The notes under the pieces are model-generated. The model saw only the letters and a program-made list of their open reading frames with translations, did not search any database and was not told the origin of the DNA. From Vandiemenella viatica (Eukaryota > Arthropoda > Insecta > Orthoptera > Morabidae), in the NCBI GenBank assembly GCA_031002005.1, contig CM061920.1, forward strand, positions 53,608,610 through 53,672,609: a stretch of 64,000 nucleotides of DNA, given 5' to 3'. The translations under genes were made by a program, and so were the position numbers. Every line of letters begins with the position of its first letter. Within the stretch, counting starts at the first letter, position 1. Shown here in pieces: positions 45,053 through 56,587 of this stretch.

Positions 45053-46099
45053 CACAGTGGTCCGGAATTGGAATATAGTGGACATTCGAATCCAAAAAAA
45101 TTGCTTTAGATAGCATTTGTTATGCTGATCAAAAATTGTTATGTTCAATTTTTGATAGACATGATTGCTTCACACTTAAAATAAAAAAAAAAGGTATGGG
45201 TGGAAATCTATTTTTTTTTCACGGCCTATATTAAAGTGTCAAAGTCAAACCTTATGCAATCATAAGTACCTATCCTACTTAATATTACAACATAAAAATT
45301 TCTTGCGTATCCTTGCCGCTTTGACAACAGGGCGCAAGTGAATTTCGGGGATAAAATATAACGATCATTCGAATAATATCAATACAAAAAATTTCTTTAG
45401 GTAGTATTTGCTGTGCTGATCAAAAATTACTATATTCAATTTATTTTGGATCCATGTTATGACTTTTGTAAGGATGTCCACTATTTTTTAACTATGAAAT
45501 TCACTTGCGCCCTGTAATCAAAGCGGCAAGGATATCCAAGAAATTTTTATGTTGTAATATAAAGTAGGATAGGTACTGTACTTATGATTGCATAAGGTTT
45601 GACTTTGACACTTTGATATAGGGCCGTTAAAAAAAAAAAAAAACAGATTTCCACACATACATTTTTTATTTTAAGTATGAAGGACTCATTTTTATCAAAA
45701 ATTAAACATAACAATTTTTGACCAGCACAGCAAATGCTACCTAAAGTAATTTTTTTGGATCGATATTATGACTTTAGTTCGAATGTTCGTTATATTTTAT
45801 CTCCGAAATTCACTCGCACCCTGTTGTAAAAGCGGCAAGGATACATAAGAAATTTTTATGTTGTAATATTAAGTAGGATAGGTACTTATGATTGCATATG
45901 GTTTGACTTTGACACTTTGATATAGGGGCCGTGAAAAAAAAATATTGATTTCCACCCATACATTTTTTTATTTTAAGTGTGAAGCACTCATTTCTATCAA
46001 AAATTGAACATAACAATATTTGATCAGCATAGCAAAAGCTATCTAAAGTAATTTTTTTTAATTCGAATGTCCACTATATTCCAATTCCGGACCACTGTG
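45053..46099. mobile_element. Transib-like non-autonomous transposon with about 300-bp inverted arms
   Basis: Ends are CACAGTGGTCCGGAATTGGA and its reverse complement, flanked by the 5-bp duplication CGCCG at 45048-45052 and 46100-46104. Transib elements make GC-rich 5-bp duplications, and their ends start with a CACWRTG heptamer; here it is CACAGTG, the same as the V(D)J recombination heptamer. The outer arms (45053-45353 and about 45800-46099) are near-complementary over most of 300 bp. The middle holds another inverted copy of the arm and a short direct piece, so the 1047-bp element is a stack of at least three arm modules. There is no transposase frame. Superfamily is inferred from ends and duplication. 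Confidence 0.8.
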
Positions 46100-46104
46100 C
46101 GCCG

Positions 46105-47159
46105 CATCGTAATTTAACTCATTTGTGAGAGTCTCGACTACGCGTTGACTGTAAATTGTCCGTGCGAGGGCTTCGATCGAAGACTGATCTCACAACCAAT
46201 ATAAAATCCAGTTGGAGAAAGTAACGGGCAACACCTAGTTGATAAATATAGTTGTAGTCCAAGACAACATAGGCTGACATTTATAGACTGAAAGAGAATT
46301 TTCTTTTCTTATTAGCCTGTCAGCCAAGAGGAACTAAATAGATAATCATATCCATTAGTAGAGAAAGTTCTCCAACACGCTGTAGAATCGTATTCTCTAT
46401 CCTAGATTATAATTATTACTCAGCACTTGGGTATTAGTTTTATCAGATAAAACCCTGCTAAAGTCAACTTTCCTAATGACGATACAGTTGCTTTACTGTC
46501 TCAGAAACAGCATATTGGTGATTTCACAAGCCTGCAGTAAGTGTACGTTCTCCCAAATAGTTTGCGCTGTTGGCATGATTGTGTTGTGTTGAATTACGTC
46601 AGTAAAAAAAGTATGTCACATGACGTTCTAAACAGATGATCATACTTCCTTCCATACTGACTGGTAGTAGCAGCTTGGTTGGGAGGGAGGAAAGAGCGAA
46701 AACTTACTAACTCCTCTTTTTAACATTAAAAGAAACCATAGGGTGCTTATTTATTTGGTACTGGTACAGGCTGAGGCTTATTTACTTTTAACATTAATAC
46801 ATGTAACATCAAGCCTATGATCATGCAAAGCCTCGCCTTACAATTGCCAACATTTAGGAAACAAGCATTAAAATTTAAGCACTACCAACTTGATAAGTGT
46901 TCTTGAAACAAATTCAACATCATTAATTCATTTTTTGACAACAAACGCTTCACATTTGGTTTTCCTTCATAACAATCGAGAATTAATTAAAAAAATTAAG
47001 TACAATGCTAACATGAACAACACTAGATTGCAAATTGCCGGGCGCCAGGATAATTTAAATTATCCAAACAATGTGGTGATAGAAAAGCTCAATAAAGTAT
47101 GTCGATCCTGCCGAGATACATTTAAAGTTATCTGGCGGCTTTAAAAGTCACTAGCTCAA
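46105..47159. other. AT-rich DNA, nothing recognised
   Basis: Short frames only. Confidence 0.55.
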
Positions 47160-47960
47160 TAACTGTCCGAGGCGAGAACTCCCAATCACCCAAAGTTTCC
47201 TTCCAAGGGTAATTACAGGGCTGTACTCAATGACTGTATCACACTGTACTGTTCGTTGAGTATTTACCGTTATGGCCAAGACGCTATTACGTAATAGTGT
47301 GTTGGCTCAACGGTGAAGAGCAGTCAGTATGTGTTTCATATAATACATATACTAACTGCAAAGCGACCTCACTGCTCGTCCAGTATGCAGTATGTTTGTC
47401 CGAACCCTTGGATGTTTGATGCCAAGTCGGAACACACTCCAGACTTGGATGTTTTGGCACAAAGTCCGCAGCTCCAACCTCGAATGTCGGATTCCAAGCA
47501 CAACCTTCAACTCTGAGGGTTGGAAGTGAAGTAACTCCGTAGTTCTGCAGCATCCGTTTCTGCGCGGCGTCCGTGGTAGCCACACCCCTTGCCAGGACGT
47601 GGGGAAATTCACAAGAATTAGAAATCCGCGGGGAATTATCCGCTGTTGATTGGGCTCCCCCTGATGTTGCTAAACGATTGGCCAAATCGACTTCTGGAGA
47701 CGCGGTCGGCAAAGTCCGGGACATTGTCTTCACAACGTCTGGTGGCGTACAGGTCAGCGATAGTGCATTCACCTGGGACGGGAGGAATTCCCTTAAGCCG
47801 GCGGTCTTCTGCCTGGGTGAACCCGTTATCCCTACACAAGGGAGGCTGTCCGTCCATTGTATGTGACCGCCTGACCGTCGCCGCTGTGGCTCGCCCAATT
47901 TTGGGTCGTCCGGCCAAAGCTGCCAAGCCTTTCATAGAATTATTCTTTTTATATTGTTAA
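47160..47960. other. GC-rich anonymous segment with overlapping open frames
   Basis: Composition changes sharply from the AT-rich flanks. The longest frame runs on the minus strand from 47898 to 47287 (203 codons), but 97- to 104-codon frames also lie open on the other strand and in other phases, as happens by chance in GC-rich DNA. I recognise no domain in any of them. It could be an unannotated repeat, a transferred piece or an old gene fragment. Confidence 0.4.
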
Positions 47961-48135
47961 TATAAAAATGTACGGAATGACCCATTTTCGTCATTTCGCT
48001 GCAATACGGACTGCAGTTACTGTACAAAGAGTGCAAATTCTGGATAGTTTCGCGTTGACTGGTTTACAGCTCTAGACGTTTTAGGTGCACTCAGTTGAGC
48101 CATTTGAAATTTTTGTACCTGTGCTACCGTATAGG

Positions 48136-48513
48136 GAACGTCCATAAACTACGTTGCTTGCTCTTGGGGGGATGGAAGGGGTTGGGTAGAAAGCTACGCT
48201 GGGCTACTTGGGAAAGAGGGAGACGCTCCGAGCCAAGATACGTAGCTTTTCATTCATATTATTTGTCACTGTTAAAATGAGGTACAGAAAACACAACAGC
48301 GTGTAAATATTTATTTCCGTCAATTAATCATCTTCGTTTGTAATTTACGATAGCCTGTCAAGAGAAAAAAAATACAAAATGGTCTTCTGGAATCAATAAG
48401 GAAAAGGCTACGTGCCACGTGGGGGAAGGGGGAGGGTAGAGGCAATAGCCACGTGAGGCTATGTGGTGGGAGGCGGGTTGACCGGAGGCTAAATGGAGCT
48501 ACGGAGTTAATAG
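48136..48513 (+). mobile_element. MITE, family 2
   Basis: Starts GGGAACGTCCATAAACTACG and ends GGAGTTAATAGACGCTCC. The interior (AATGAGGTACAGAAAACACA, then TAATTTACGATAG and TTCTGGAATC) matches the 59 kb copy in reverse. Termini resemble family 1. Confidence 0.7.
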
Positions 48514-50059
48514 ACGCTCCAATATCTGCGATGTGTTCGAACTGTATAAACATAAGTGGACACAGCATTTGATCTACACTTTTCTCAGTTATGCGTACTT
48601 TAGACCTGCAACCTTTCCGTTTTACTGTAAAAGTCTTAACATTTTATGTAAATTAGAAAAGAACTGACTTATTATGAGAATCGAGAAGGCTGTGTGTAGT
48701 TTCACCAACGCCATACTCGACTGGTATCCAACAATTCCAATGTTTGTTGCAGGTGTTTCTGTAAGTAGAGCCGTGAAATTCGCTTAGCAGATTGTCTTGC
48801 AGAAATTTTTCTCTGTATTGTAGTAATTCGTTTTAGATAATCGCCTTTTATTGAGTTCGCATGATGTGTGTGACAGATCTGTGTTAGTAATAGAAAACAG
48901 TAAAATTATCTGCCACCTAGATCGGCATGTTACGGAGTCAGTAAAACATTGAGTTGATAGAAATCTGTTATTCATTTGGGTGTCGTGGTCTTGAATTAAA
49001 CGGCAGAAAGTGAAAATTAATGGAGTTACGTTAATAATTTTTTTTAGTAGTCTGCAGTTAGTTTTATTTATTACTCTTGTCCCTTAGATCCCTGCTGAAT
49101 AAGGACCTCTGGGATGTGGGACATGTCATGGTTAATACGTATATACATACAAGATGAGAAATAATCGTAGTGAAAAATTATTATATGTAGCAAACAAACT
49201 AAGAAAATAAATAAAATATTACTTTTGACTATATACTTTTCCAAAAGCCATATTAGATACAATTAATTGATTTGTACAAATTCTTAAATTGAGTTTCCAA
49301 TAAGATAATCTCTCATTTTTTCTGTAAATTTGTCGTTATTACCTACAAACTAGTTTATACTTTAAGGAAGTTTATTAAAAAGATGTGTTCCAGAATAATT
49401 AACTCCTCTTTGTACTAACGACGGTGATGTTTATGTTTTGTTCAAGTTAATGTTTTTTGTATTGAAATTATGTACCTATGAATTTGATGTTAACAAATTA
49501 AAATGTACTATGACAAAGCTCATGAGAGAACATATACAGCGAGAAGTCATTGTAAGAATATTTAGCTTTTTAAAGAGTTGTTCTTGACTTTTTCCTTTAC
49601 AGCATCATAATAGCTCTTTTCTGTACTTTTTTACTTTGTGAAGAATTTCCACGAAAAATCCGTGTTTTTAGACACAGATAACATAAAACAAATGTTGGTA
49701 TTATTGGCTTGAGTGTTAGAGGAAAGAGGCTCTAACAATGTACTACAGACGCCCACTATCGCAGTACGAAGAATGTTTTGATGGTGTATCTGCGGGGCTT
49801 AGGAGCTTTGATCGAGATACGGCTTCGATTTTTGACTTTGGAATTCGTGTTCTGTACACTGTGAAGTTTTAGAGGCTAGATAGCGCAAATACAAAATGAA
49901 CCGCACACCAACTACTGTAGTACAAAAACCTGTGGGTGGCATAACATGCTAATATCCTAATGGGAGGAGTAAAGAAAGAACTGACATGGGCATCCGCGAG
50001 GCAACTTACTTCCCTTATCTTACCTAACCTGTCCCATTACACTGCTGTGAGAATTATTC
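48514..50059. other. AT-rich DNA, nothing recognised
   Basis: No domain, repeat family or structure seen. Confidence 0.55.
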
Positions 50060-50290
50060 CAACGCATTCCTAAATAACAGATGATGTTCACATGTTTCTC
50101 CGTAAATTTCTGCGGAACCTACGTCGTCTGTCTGCCAGAGAGTTCCAGAATTCTGCGAGACTGTCGTAAGGACTGTGTGAAGCGGCTCTTCTCTACACGT
50201 TGTCGATCCCTTGCAGTACTGATCCCATACAACGCAGTACTCCAGATGAGGATCAACAAGAATTTTACACGTTATTTCATTTAGAGGTGC
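50060..50290 (-). pseudogene. Possible decayed LINE fragment
   Basis: Minus-strand frames contain LHYCVVWDQYCKG and a later SRRILELSG, faintly like the post-RT region of CR1/Jockey-like LINEs. There is no intact frame. Confidence 0.25.
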
Positions 50291-50795
50291 GTTACTGTTT
50301 TTCGAAATTCGCAGTGTAGAATTAGTTTTCCCAATGGTTTATGTCAAGTAGGCTTCTAGCAGGTTGTAGCAAAATATTTGATTATTGCAGCTATTTATTT
50401 TGGAGCTGAATTCAGTATAAGACATGATTGTGTTTCTGTATGTGAGGTGTGGGCATTCCTCCCTGGTGGACTTTCCCACGTCGCTGCATTTCCAGTGGTC
50501 AGCCAACTGAGTAATTACTCCGTGGCGGTGTTGTCTGAGGATGGAGTCGGTCTTTCCGTTAACCATTGAAGCTGGTCGTGAGGTGACTCGGCAGTCTGGG
50601 AGGCTGCCTGCACCATTCACCTCGCTCAGAGAAAACACTTCTACACACAGGAACAGACACTGCCATTTAGCACTGGCCATTCCGAAGGCTTTAACAATGT
50701 TAACATAATTAAATAAAAAATAGGAAATAAAGCTAACCCTATGGAAAGAGTTAACAGTATAAAATTCTAGGAAAGAAACAATGTGGCAATATATG

Positions 50796-51093
50796 GGGCC
50801 GCCCATTAATTACGTGACGTGTTTTTTCGGAAATATTCCCCCCCCCTCCCCCCCCCCTTCTGACGAGATCTGGTCGAACTACTTCGTATGGTGAGATTAG
50901 CTCTCCTATAATTCCAGGGCGGTGAGATCCTGAGACATCCCTTTCTCAAACGCAAGTAGTTTCTTGAGCTTTTTTTTTTAAAAAAAAATGACTAAGTGAG
51001 ATTTCTGCTGACCCCCCTCCCCCCAGTTGGTGAGATTTCGCCGGACCCCTCGTCCCCCTATTTCACATCACGTAATTAATGGGAGCCTCTTAT
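50796..51093. mobile_element. G/C-tract MITE, family 1
   Basis: Ends GGGGCCGCCCATTAATTACG and the complement of GGCTCCCATTAATTACGTG, with GAGATTTCGCCGGACCCC and poly-C blocks inside as in the other copies. Confidence 0.75.
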
Positions 51094-51259
51094 TTACAAA
51101 TTTGTAGAATGATTGATTAGATAGTATGTAGTTGTTGTATATAGAAACACTATGGAGTAATATGAAAGAAAGTTTCTCAGCTACGGAAGTTAGAGTGTTG
51201 AGATTCATATAACGTGCCAGTATCTGGATGTTATGGATCATTTGCCTCAATTGCTGATA

Positions 51260-51421
51260 ATATTGATGAATAAATAACGTCAAAGCAATTGAATGTTTGT
51301 GTATTTATTCATCTCCCGAACGCGTTCCACTTCTTTTCCAGAAGCATCTTCAGCGGGTTCTCATTTCACGGTCTATTGCATAGATGTTGAAGATGCTATA
51401 GCGTTATTTATTCATCAATAT
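51260..51421. repeat. 20-bp perfect inverted repeat around a hammerhead-like motif
   Basis: The arm ATATTGATGAATAAATAACG at 51260-51279 is the exact reverse complement of 51402-51421, with 122 bp between. PLEs can end in inverted partial copies, so this may be the residue of such an end. Its right arm runs directly into the SINE-B copy at 51425. Confidence 0.55.
51315..51357 (-). ncRNA. Hammerhead-like motif, orphan copy 3, damaged core
   Basis: On the minus strand: CCCG/CGGG stem I, core CUGAAGA, extra U, stem II GCUUC/GAAGU, then GGAA where GAAA is expected, and ACGCGU. The core change would be expected to abolish cleavage. Stem I has four pairs different in sequence from the PLE copy. It lies between two arms of a 20-bp inverted repeat at 51260-51279 and 51402-51421. 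Confidence 0.45.
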
Positions 51422-51424
51422 GAC

Positions 51425-51625
51425 GAGTCAGTGTGTCTGCGCGCGTTAAGGAGGTACAACGGCACCTGGTTTGAGTCCTGGCCCTCGCGTGTCGGACGTC
51501 CCGATTGCGGTGTTTTGACGGCTTTCCACAGTCACCGAGCCAAATGCTGGAACAGTCCCGAGTCTCCGCCTCATAAAATACACATTCCACCCACAACAAT
51601 ACACGTATCATACAGAACATAAGTT
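51425..51625 (+). mobile_element. SINE-B copy
   Basis: CCCGATTGCGGTGTTTTGAC, CAAATGCTGGAACAGTCCC, TCCGCCTCATAAAATACACA and CAATACACGTATCATAC match the family body. A hammerhead-like motif precedes it. Confidence 0.65.
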
Positions 51626-52014
51626 ACACTAGTCGCTGACAGATGACAGCACTTAAGCTTCCCCATTACTCCAGGAACTGACAATCCCTCGTTGTAACTA
51701 CAAACATTAGACAAATTGTTAATATATAAACAATAAAACAAGTACTGAGAGAAAAACTAAAAACGTGTGTGATATTTGTGTAGAATGGCATCGATGAGGC
51801 AAGAAAATCTCACAGGCAAAAACGGAATTGAGCAAGAGCAATAATAAGGAAATATTATGTCTAATAAATTCGTCAATTAGAAAGAAATTAATGTATGTTG
51901 AATCATAGACCCTTTGAGATAATGAGGATCCTGAACAACGCAGGATTGTAAGAATGGGCAAAACAGTACAAAAACTTCTGGTTTAGTGACGAATTGTCGA
52001 TACAAGAAAAAGTG

Positions 52015-53200
52015 CAGTGGAACCTCGGAAAGTCGAACTTCAAGGGAGACTCGAAAAAATTCGAGTTATAGAGGTTTCGACTTTTACTTAAAGGTTTTTA
52101 CTTAGAGTGGTTTTTGTAGGAACATGTTCGACTTTCAGAGGTTTAGATTCTATCCTACTTAATTTTGAGTTGCAGAGATGAAATAAATAAAAAGTCCTGT
52201 CACAAAAGTAGTATTCATTCTCAGCTTAAGAATTTTTAGGTATGTGTAAACATACAAAAAAAATCACAGGTAAGATAAAATGCGTTTTCTTGTAAGAGGA
52301 ATCCAGTAACACTAATGTTTAGATTTCAACTCTGATTAAACCATTTAATTTAATATTTAATTAAATAAAATTGCGATGGAGCGCACGCTCCGGTGGCAAT
52401 TTAAGTAATCAATCTTCCAAGTTGGGAAATTCTGCAATTCGTTGTCTTTCGCAGAACAAATTTTAATTTTAATTTTTTTCATAATTTCTGATCATTTTTA
52501 ATTATTGTATAAAAAGTACTCACCGTTAAACCAAATTGGCCAGCAACATCTTTCTTCTTTTTACAGTTCTTTACACACTTCAACTTTTCAGAGACTTAAA
52601 GTTTGTAATTTACGTTTCACAGCACTCATTCTTCAGTAATAGTGTTTGTGTACTGCGTCAGAAATTGACGCCTATGCCAGTAAAACCAAACTGATTCTGT
52701 GATATTCAAAACGCTTCTGTAGAGCTCAAACTGTAGCCGCAAAAATACATAACAATTAATACCCAAAATAAAGCTACACCTGGTGAACAAATGTTGATGT
52801 CAGTCGTAAAAATCATTAATCATTTCTTCGAAAAAAATTTGCAAGAAACCCTATTTATTTAACGTTCCTAAAAATTACTTCTAAGAAAGTATTGCCGGCA
52901 GTATTATTAAAGTCGGTTCCTTACTTACTTTTCTCTTCGTGCTATAGAAGTTACTAACTTGCAATCATCGAGTTGTAGAGGTAGTAGAATCAAACATTGA
53001 TATGTTCGAGATACAGAGGTCATATATCTTTTTTCCGAGTTATAGAAGGAAAATATGCACCTAAATACCTTACTATTACTATTATTACCTTGTAGAGAAA
53101 TACCGATTATTTTGAGTGATGAAAGTTATGGGACTTGAAGGGAAGGGAGCAAAGTTTTCTTTTGAGTTGTAGAGGTTTCCGACTTACCGAGGTTCGACTG
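52015..53200 (-). mobile_element. Pogo/Tigger-type transposon remnant
   Basis: Ends are CAGTGGAACCTCGGAAAGTC and the complement of CAGTCGAACCTCGGTAAGTC, the typical pogo/Tigger termini, with TA after 53200 (the left TA has decayed to TG). On the minus strand at 52500-52640 frames give MSAVKRKLQTLSL and KKDVAGQFGLTVST, the CENP-B-type helix-turn-helix start of the transposase. The rest of the frame is lost, and a LINE-B tail sits inside. Confidence 0.85.
52345..52440 (-). pseudogene. Short LINE-B 3' tail inside the pogo element
   Basis: TTTAATTTAA-type tail followed by the hairpin GGAGCGCACGCTCC at 52378-52391 and GGTGGCAATTTA. Only the last 100 bp of the LINE are present, as expected for severe 5' truncation. 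Confidence 0.6.
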
Positions 53201-54684
53201 TACTTGCAGAAAAAACTAGATCACTTAACTGTAAAGGAGTTAAATGAATCGCTGAGTAGAGAAGAAAATGGAAATTTGTGGAAATTCCAGGATCAGACTT
53301 CGCGGGACGTTCACCCGCATGGAATCTGAGATTATGTGGACTTCATATTCTAAATGAAGCATTGCAGCGTTAACCGGAATGCCAATACAGTCCAAAGAAC
53401 CATAGCAGACGGAGTGAGAGCGTTTGAATGGGAAATAGATGCCGCGTGTAGAGAATGGAACTGTGTTGCCTTAGTTCGTTGGGGAAACTTTACTCTTCTT
53501 GGAAACGCTTCAATATTCATTTTAAATCGCATGAAATTAATTTAACAACGGTAGGGTAAATTAAAAAATTTAATTCGTAGGTAAAAATAAATGAAACCAA
53601 GATTGACACTATAATTATCTAAGAGTGAGCATGTGATTGTAGAATTAAATTAAATGTTTATTTTTCAATAATTTTTTTCTTGTCTTACTTTGTCAGCGTT
53701 TATTGTTTGAGGAGATGTTGGAAGTGGGATTGTCAGCTTCTCTCCGTGGAGTTGAGGGGCGAGGAGGGACGGTTGGGGAGTAATTGGCTGCGCTTTTGGC
53801 GTTCTAACTAGTTTGGCGGCTCCTTAATTTTCTGCTAATCGCGCCAGTGAAAGGTCTTGGGAGGAAACCGCATCCCCAGAGTATGCCGTTACGTGTCGAA
53901 CGCAAACCAGCTGTGTAATTAAACGTTACGTGGGGCAACGCGGTTGGTTCCGCATATTTGGAATGTTATAAACGTCTCTATATTTTCTTTGCGTATGGCA
54001 CATACGGTCACATCACAGCGGAACTAAAACTAAATACAAGTAATTTAGAACTTTATATTAAGCTCTTATACATCAGGTATTACTCTGAACAATGTTAGGT
54101 CCGTCTTTTCGAGCGTCGTTTTGGTACTGCGGATGAGGCGTTGGTCCATCTCGAAACAATAACCAAAACAGTTGGTTGAAGCCAATGTTTCCACCTGGAA
54201 AGGCGAAGTCTATTTTATCTGCCAGGGAGGTTTTTGAGATGCAGAAGCAATTCTTTCGGTTGATTACCTTAAACATAGTAAAACAATAACTCGCGAATTC
54301 GTTATCTATGAAAAAAATTTGTGAAAAGATATCTAGTATACAAAAGAAAAAATAATTACGACAGAGATGCTATGACAATGCTAAAAAAGAGGGAGCTGAA
54401 GTAGTCATTATTTGGATATCCAGATTAGGCTCTTTCTCATTCTGTCTATTCCAAAATTTTGAAGAAATTTATAGGTACAAAACATTTTGAGTGAAACGAA
54501 GAGGTGAAAGGTTATTACTATTATTTTTTTTATCTTCGAGCGACTAGTTTCAGGTATGGAATTCATTCATTGGAGGAAGTTTAAACGAAGTGCTTTGAAT
54601 TAAATTGTTACTGCGCTGAAATATAAATACTTGTTTGTACAACAACAACAAAAATCTTTTACTCTCAGGCCGAGATTTTTTTTA
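53201..54684. other. No recognised gene
   Basis: Presumed upstream intron of the TRIT1 exon if the gene is intact; short frames only. Confidence 0.5.
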
Positions 54685-55237
54685 TCTTTTTTATTTAATT
54701 TGATCGAGGAGGAGCACATGCTCCAATAGCAATTTTACTGCGACTTGAAAGTGAACAATTAGACATAACGTCTCTCCATGGACTCTGACGTCATCAGTCG
54801 TCAATTATTATTTTTTTTTGTATAAAACTTGATCGATAACTGAAAAGTTATTATCAATTCCTGTAAACGTGTATTCATAAATGTCCCTGTACTGATGGTA
54901 ACTAGTGTTTTTATGTAACGCTGTTGACGAAGTTCTGCTAATTTACTGTAATTGTATACCGTGGTGGTGATTCCCCTACACACTTGTTTATTACTTTCTC
55001 GTTATTATTGTTATATTTTTTTCTACTTTAAATTCTTGAGTGTAATTCCCCCTTCAATCTACTTTTGTGTTTTACGACTTTTTAATTTCAAATTCATTAC
55101 TATTTTTTTTTGTAAATTATTCATTACTTCCCTTGGTAATTTATATGAATCCCTGACTCCCTTTAGCAACACCTTGTTATGCCAGAAATGAGATGTCAGC
55201 TTGTGGCCATGGTCATATCTTCCTTCTATTGTTCGAA
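54685..55237 (-). pseudogene. LINE-B 3' fragment abutting the TRIT1 exon acceptor
   Basis: Tail and hairpin GGAGCACATGCTCC (54711-54724) lie at the left; coding remnants (the CTTCCCTTGGTAATTTA word at about 55127, the complement of the WNELPRE region) run to about 55237. The acceptor of the TRIT1 exon lies only about 23 bp further right, so the LINE sits at the intron's 3' end. Confidence 0.7.
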
Positions 55238-55260
55238 GCCTCTAACCCTCGCCCTTGCAG

Positions 55261-55398
55261 GTGTACCGCGGCCTGGACGTCATCACGAACAAGGTGACTG
55301 CGGAGGAGCGCCAGGGAATCCCTCACCACCTGCTGGACGTAGTGCAGCCCTCGCAAACCTTCTCCGTCGTCGACTTCAGGGACGCCGCAGTGCCCATC
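55261..55398 (+). CDS. TRIT1: Single internal exon of tRNA dimethylallyltransferase
   Basis: The family transfers a dimethylallyl group to the N6 of A37 in tRNAs reading UNN codons, in mitochondria and cytosol. The 46-codon exon reads VYRGLDVITNKVT, then EERQGIPHHLLDVV and FSVVDFRDAAVPI, which match the conserved MiaA/TRIT1 blocks that follow the P-loop. Family members have Met-Gln just before the VYRGLD block, so the preceding exon should end there, in phase 0. The acceptor is a pyrimidine-rich tract ending in cttgcag at 55260. The likely donor is GTATCC at 55399, also phase 0; GTGCCC at 55390 is a weaker alternative. The P-loop exon and the later GGTNYY-type exon were not found in the window, so the gene has large introns or is a stray exon. 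Codons are GC-rich against AT-rich flanks, as expected for conserved coding DNA. A LINE fragment lies immediately upstream. Identity is secure; the end is less so. Confidence 0.87.
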
Positions 55399-55969
55399 GT
55401 ATCCTTTGTCCTGTTTACACTGTCAGTTTCGTCTTGGTAAGTGCTCTGTTGACATCCACTCATTTCTTGACGAAAACCGTTGAAAGTAACGCACAGACTG
55501 CTTTTTTACTGTAAAATTAGTAGTAGGTCCCTGCTGGTTGTATTCACGTAAAGTTTTCATATTTTTTATATCGGTTGGAATTAAAATGGCGGAAACCGGT
55601 TTATTGCAGAAATAGGCCCGTTATATTTTCTGAATATGGAGATCCTGCAGTTATGCAGAAGACCAAAACGCTAATAAACTGCGGGTGGCTAGCGCATAAG
55701 ATCTGCCGCGTAAGACCAAGTGCCACCGGCCTCCTGTTGTGCACAGGAGGTCAGTGTGATCCATGAGAAGAGGGGATGGTCCTGCCCCAATTCAAATCGG
55801 ACTTGTCAGACCCGTCGTATTTAACCTGCTGGAGCAAAGTAAGTGTTGCCATCTGTCTACGAAACGAGTAACTTTTTGTGTTCTGTATTAAAAGTGTATT
55901 GTTGCTGTGTGAAATATGTTCGTAGTTTACAATGCAGAGATTGAAGACGGGGCCCGTATTCACCTAGAT

Positions 55970-56378
55970 CAGGGGTGGCCAACCCAAATCATCTTGCGGA
56001 CCATTTTTGAAATACGTCATAAATCCGCGGGCCGCATTTAAAATTATATATCCCCATATTAAATTTATATTCAATATAGACTTTTTTGGAGTGAATGTAA
56101 TTTAATTATTCTGTGAACCCATAACTGTAAATTCATAAATAAAACGGGCAATATCTATCACCTATTCGCATGATAATTATTTTAAAATCAAAGTTAATTA
56201 TTTCTCATTATTTAGACAGTTAATTTTTGAATATATGGATGCACAAATAATGTATTCTTTTTTAATACATTGGTTTTCACTACTCTGGCCATTATAAAAT
56301 AAATATATTTTGTAAAAGTGTGATGAATTAGGCGGGCCGTAAAAATGTTCAAGGCGGGCCGCGGGTTGGCCACCCCTG
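55970..56378. mobile_element. hAT element, CAGGGGTGGCCAACC type, 409 bp
   Basis: Near-perfect ends CAGGGGTGGCCAACC, flanked by ACCTAGAT at 55962-55969 and TCCTAGAT at 56379-56386 (7 of 8 match). The interior repeats GCGGGCCG words near both ends. Non-coding. Confidence 0.88.
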
Positions 56379-56587
56379 TCCTAGATGATTGCTGTAAACC
56401 GCCTTAAAACTGCGTTGGGACGACCGGAGTGAGGAGAGCAGGAGTCGAGCCTGGTCCCGTTGTACCTTCCCTACCCAGCGTGCCTTAACTCACTCAGCTA
56501 CTCAGGCGATTCATAAAGAGATTGATTATTATTATTTTCGTATCAAAACCGTTGGTGATACTGTACTTAGATAACAAAAATTGTCAA

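Noticed and set aside
44990..46104. CRISPR-like or satellite repeat array
   Set aside because: The repeated blocks are inverted arms of one transposon, not regularly spaced direct repeats.
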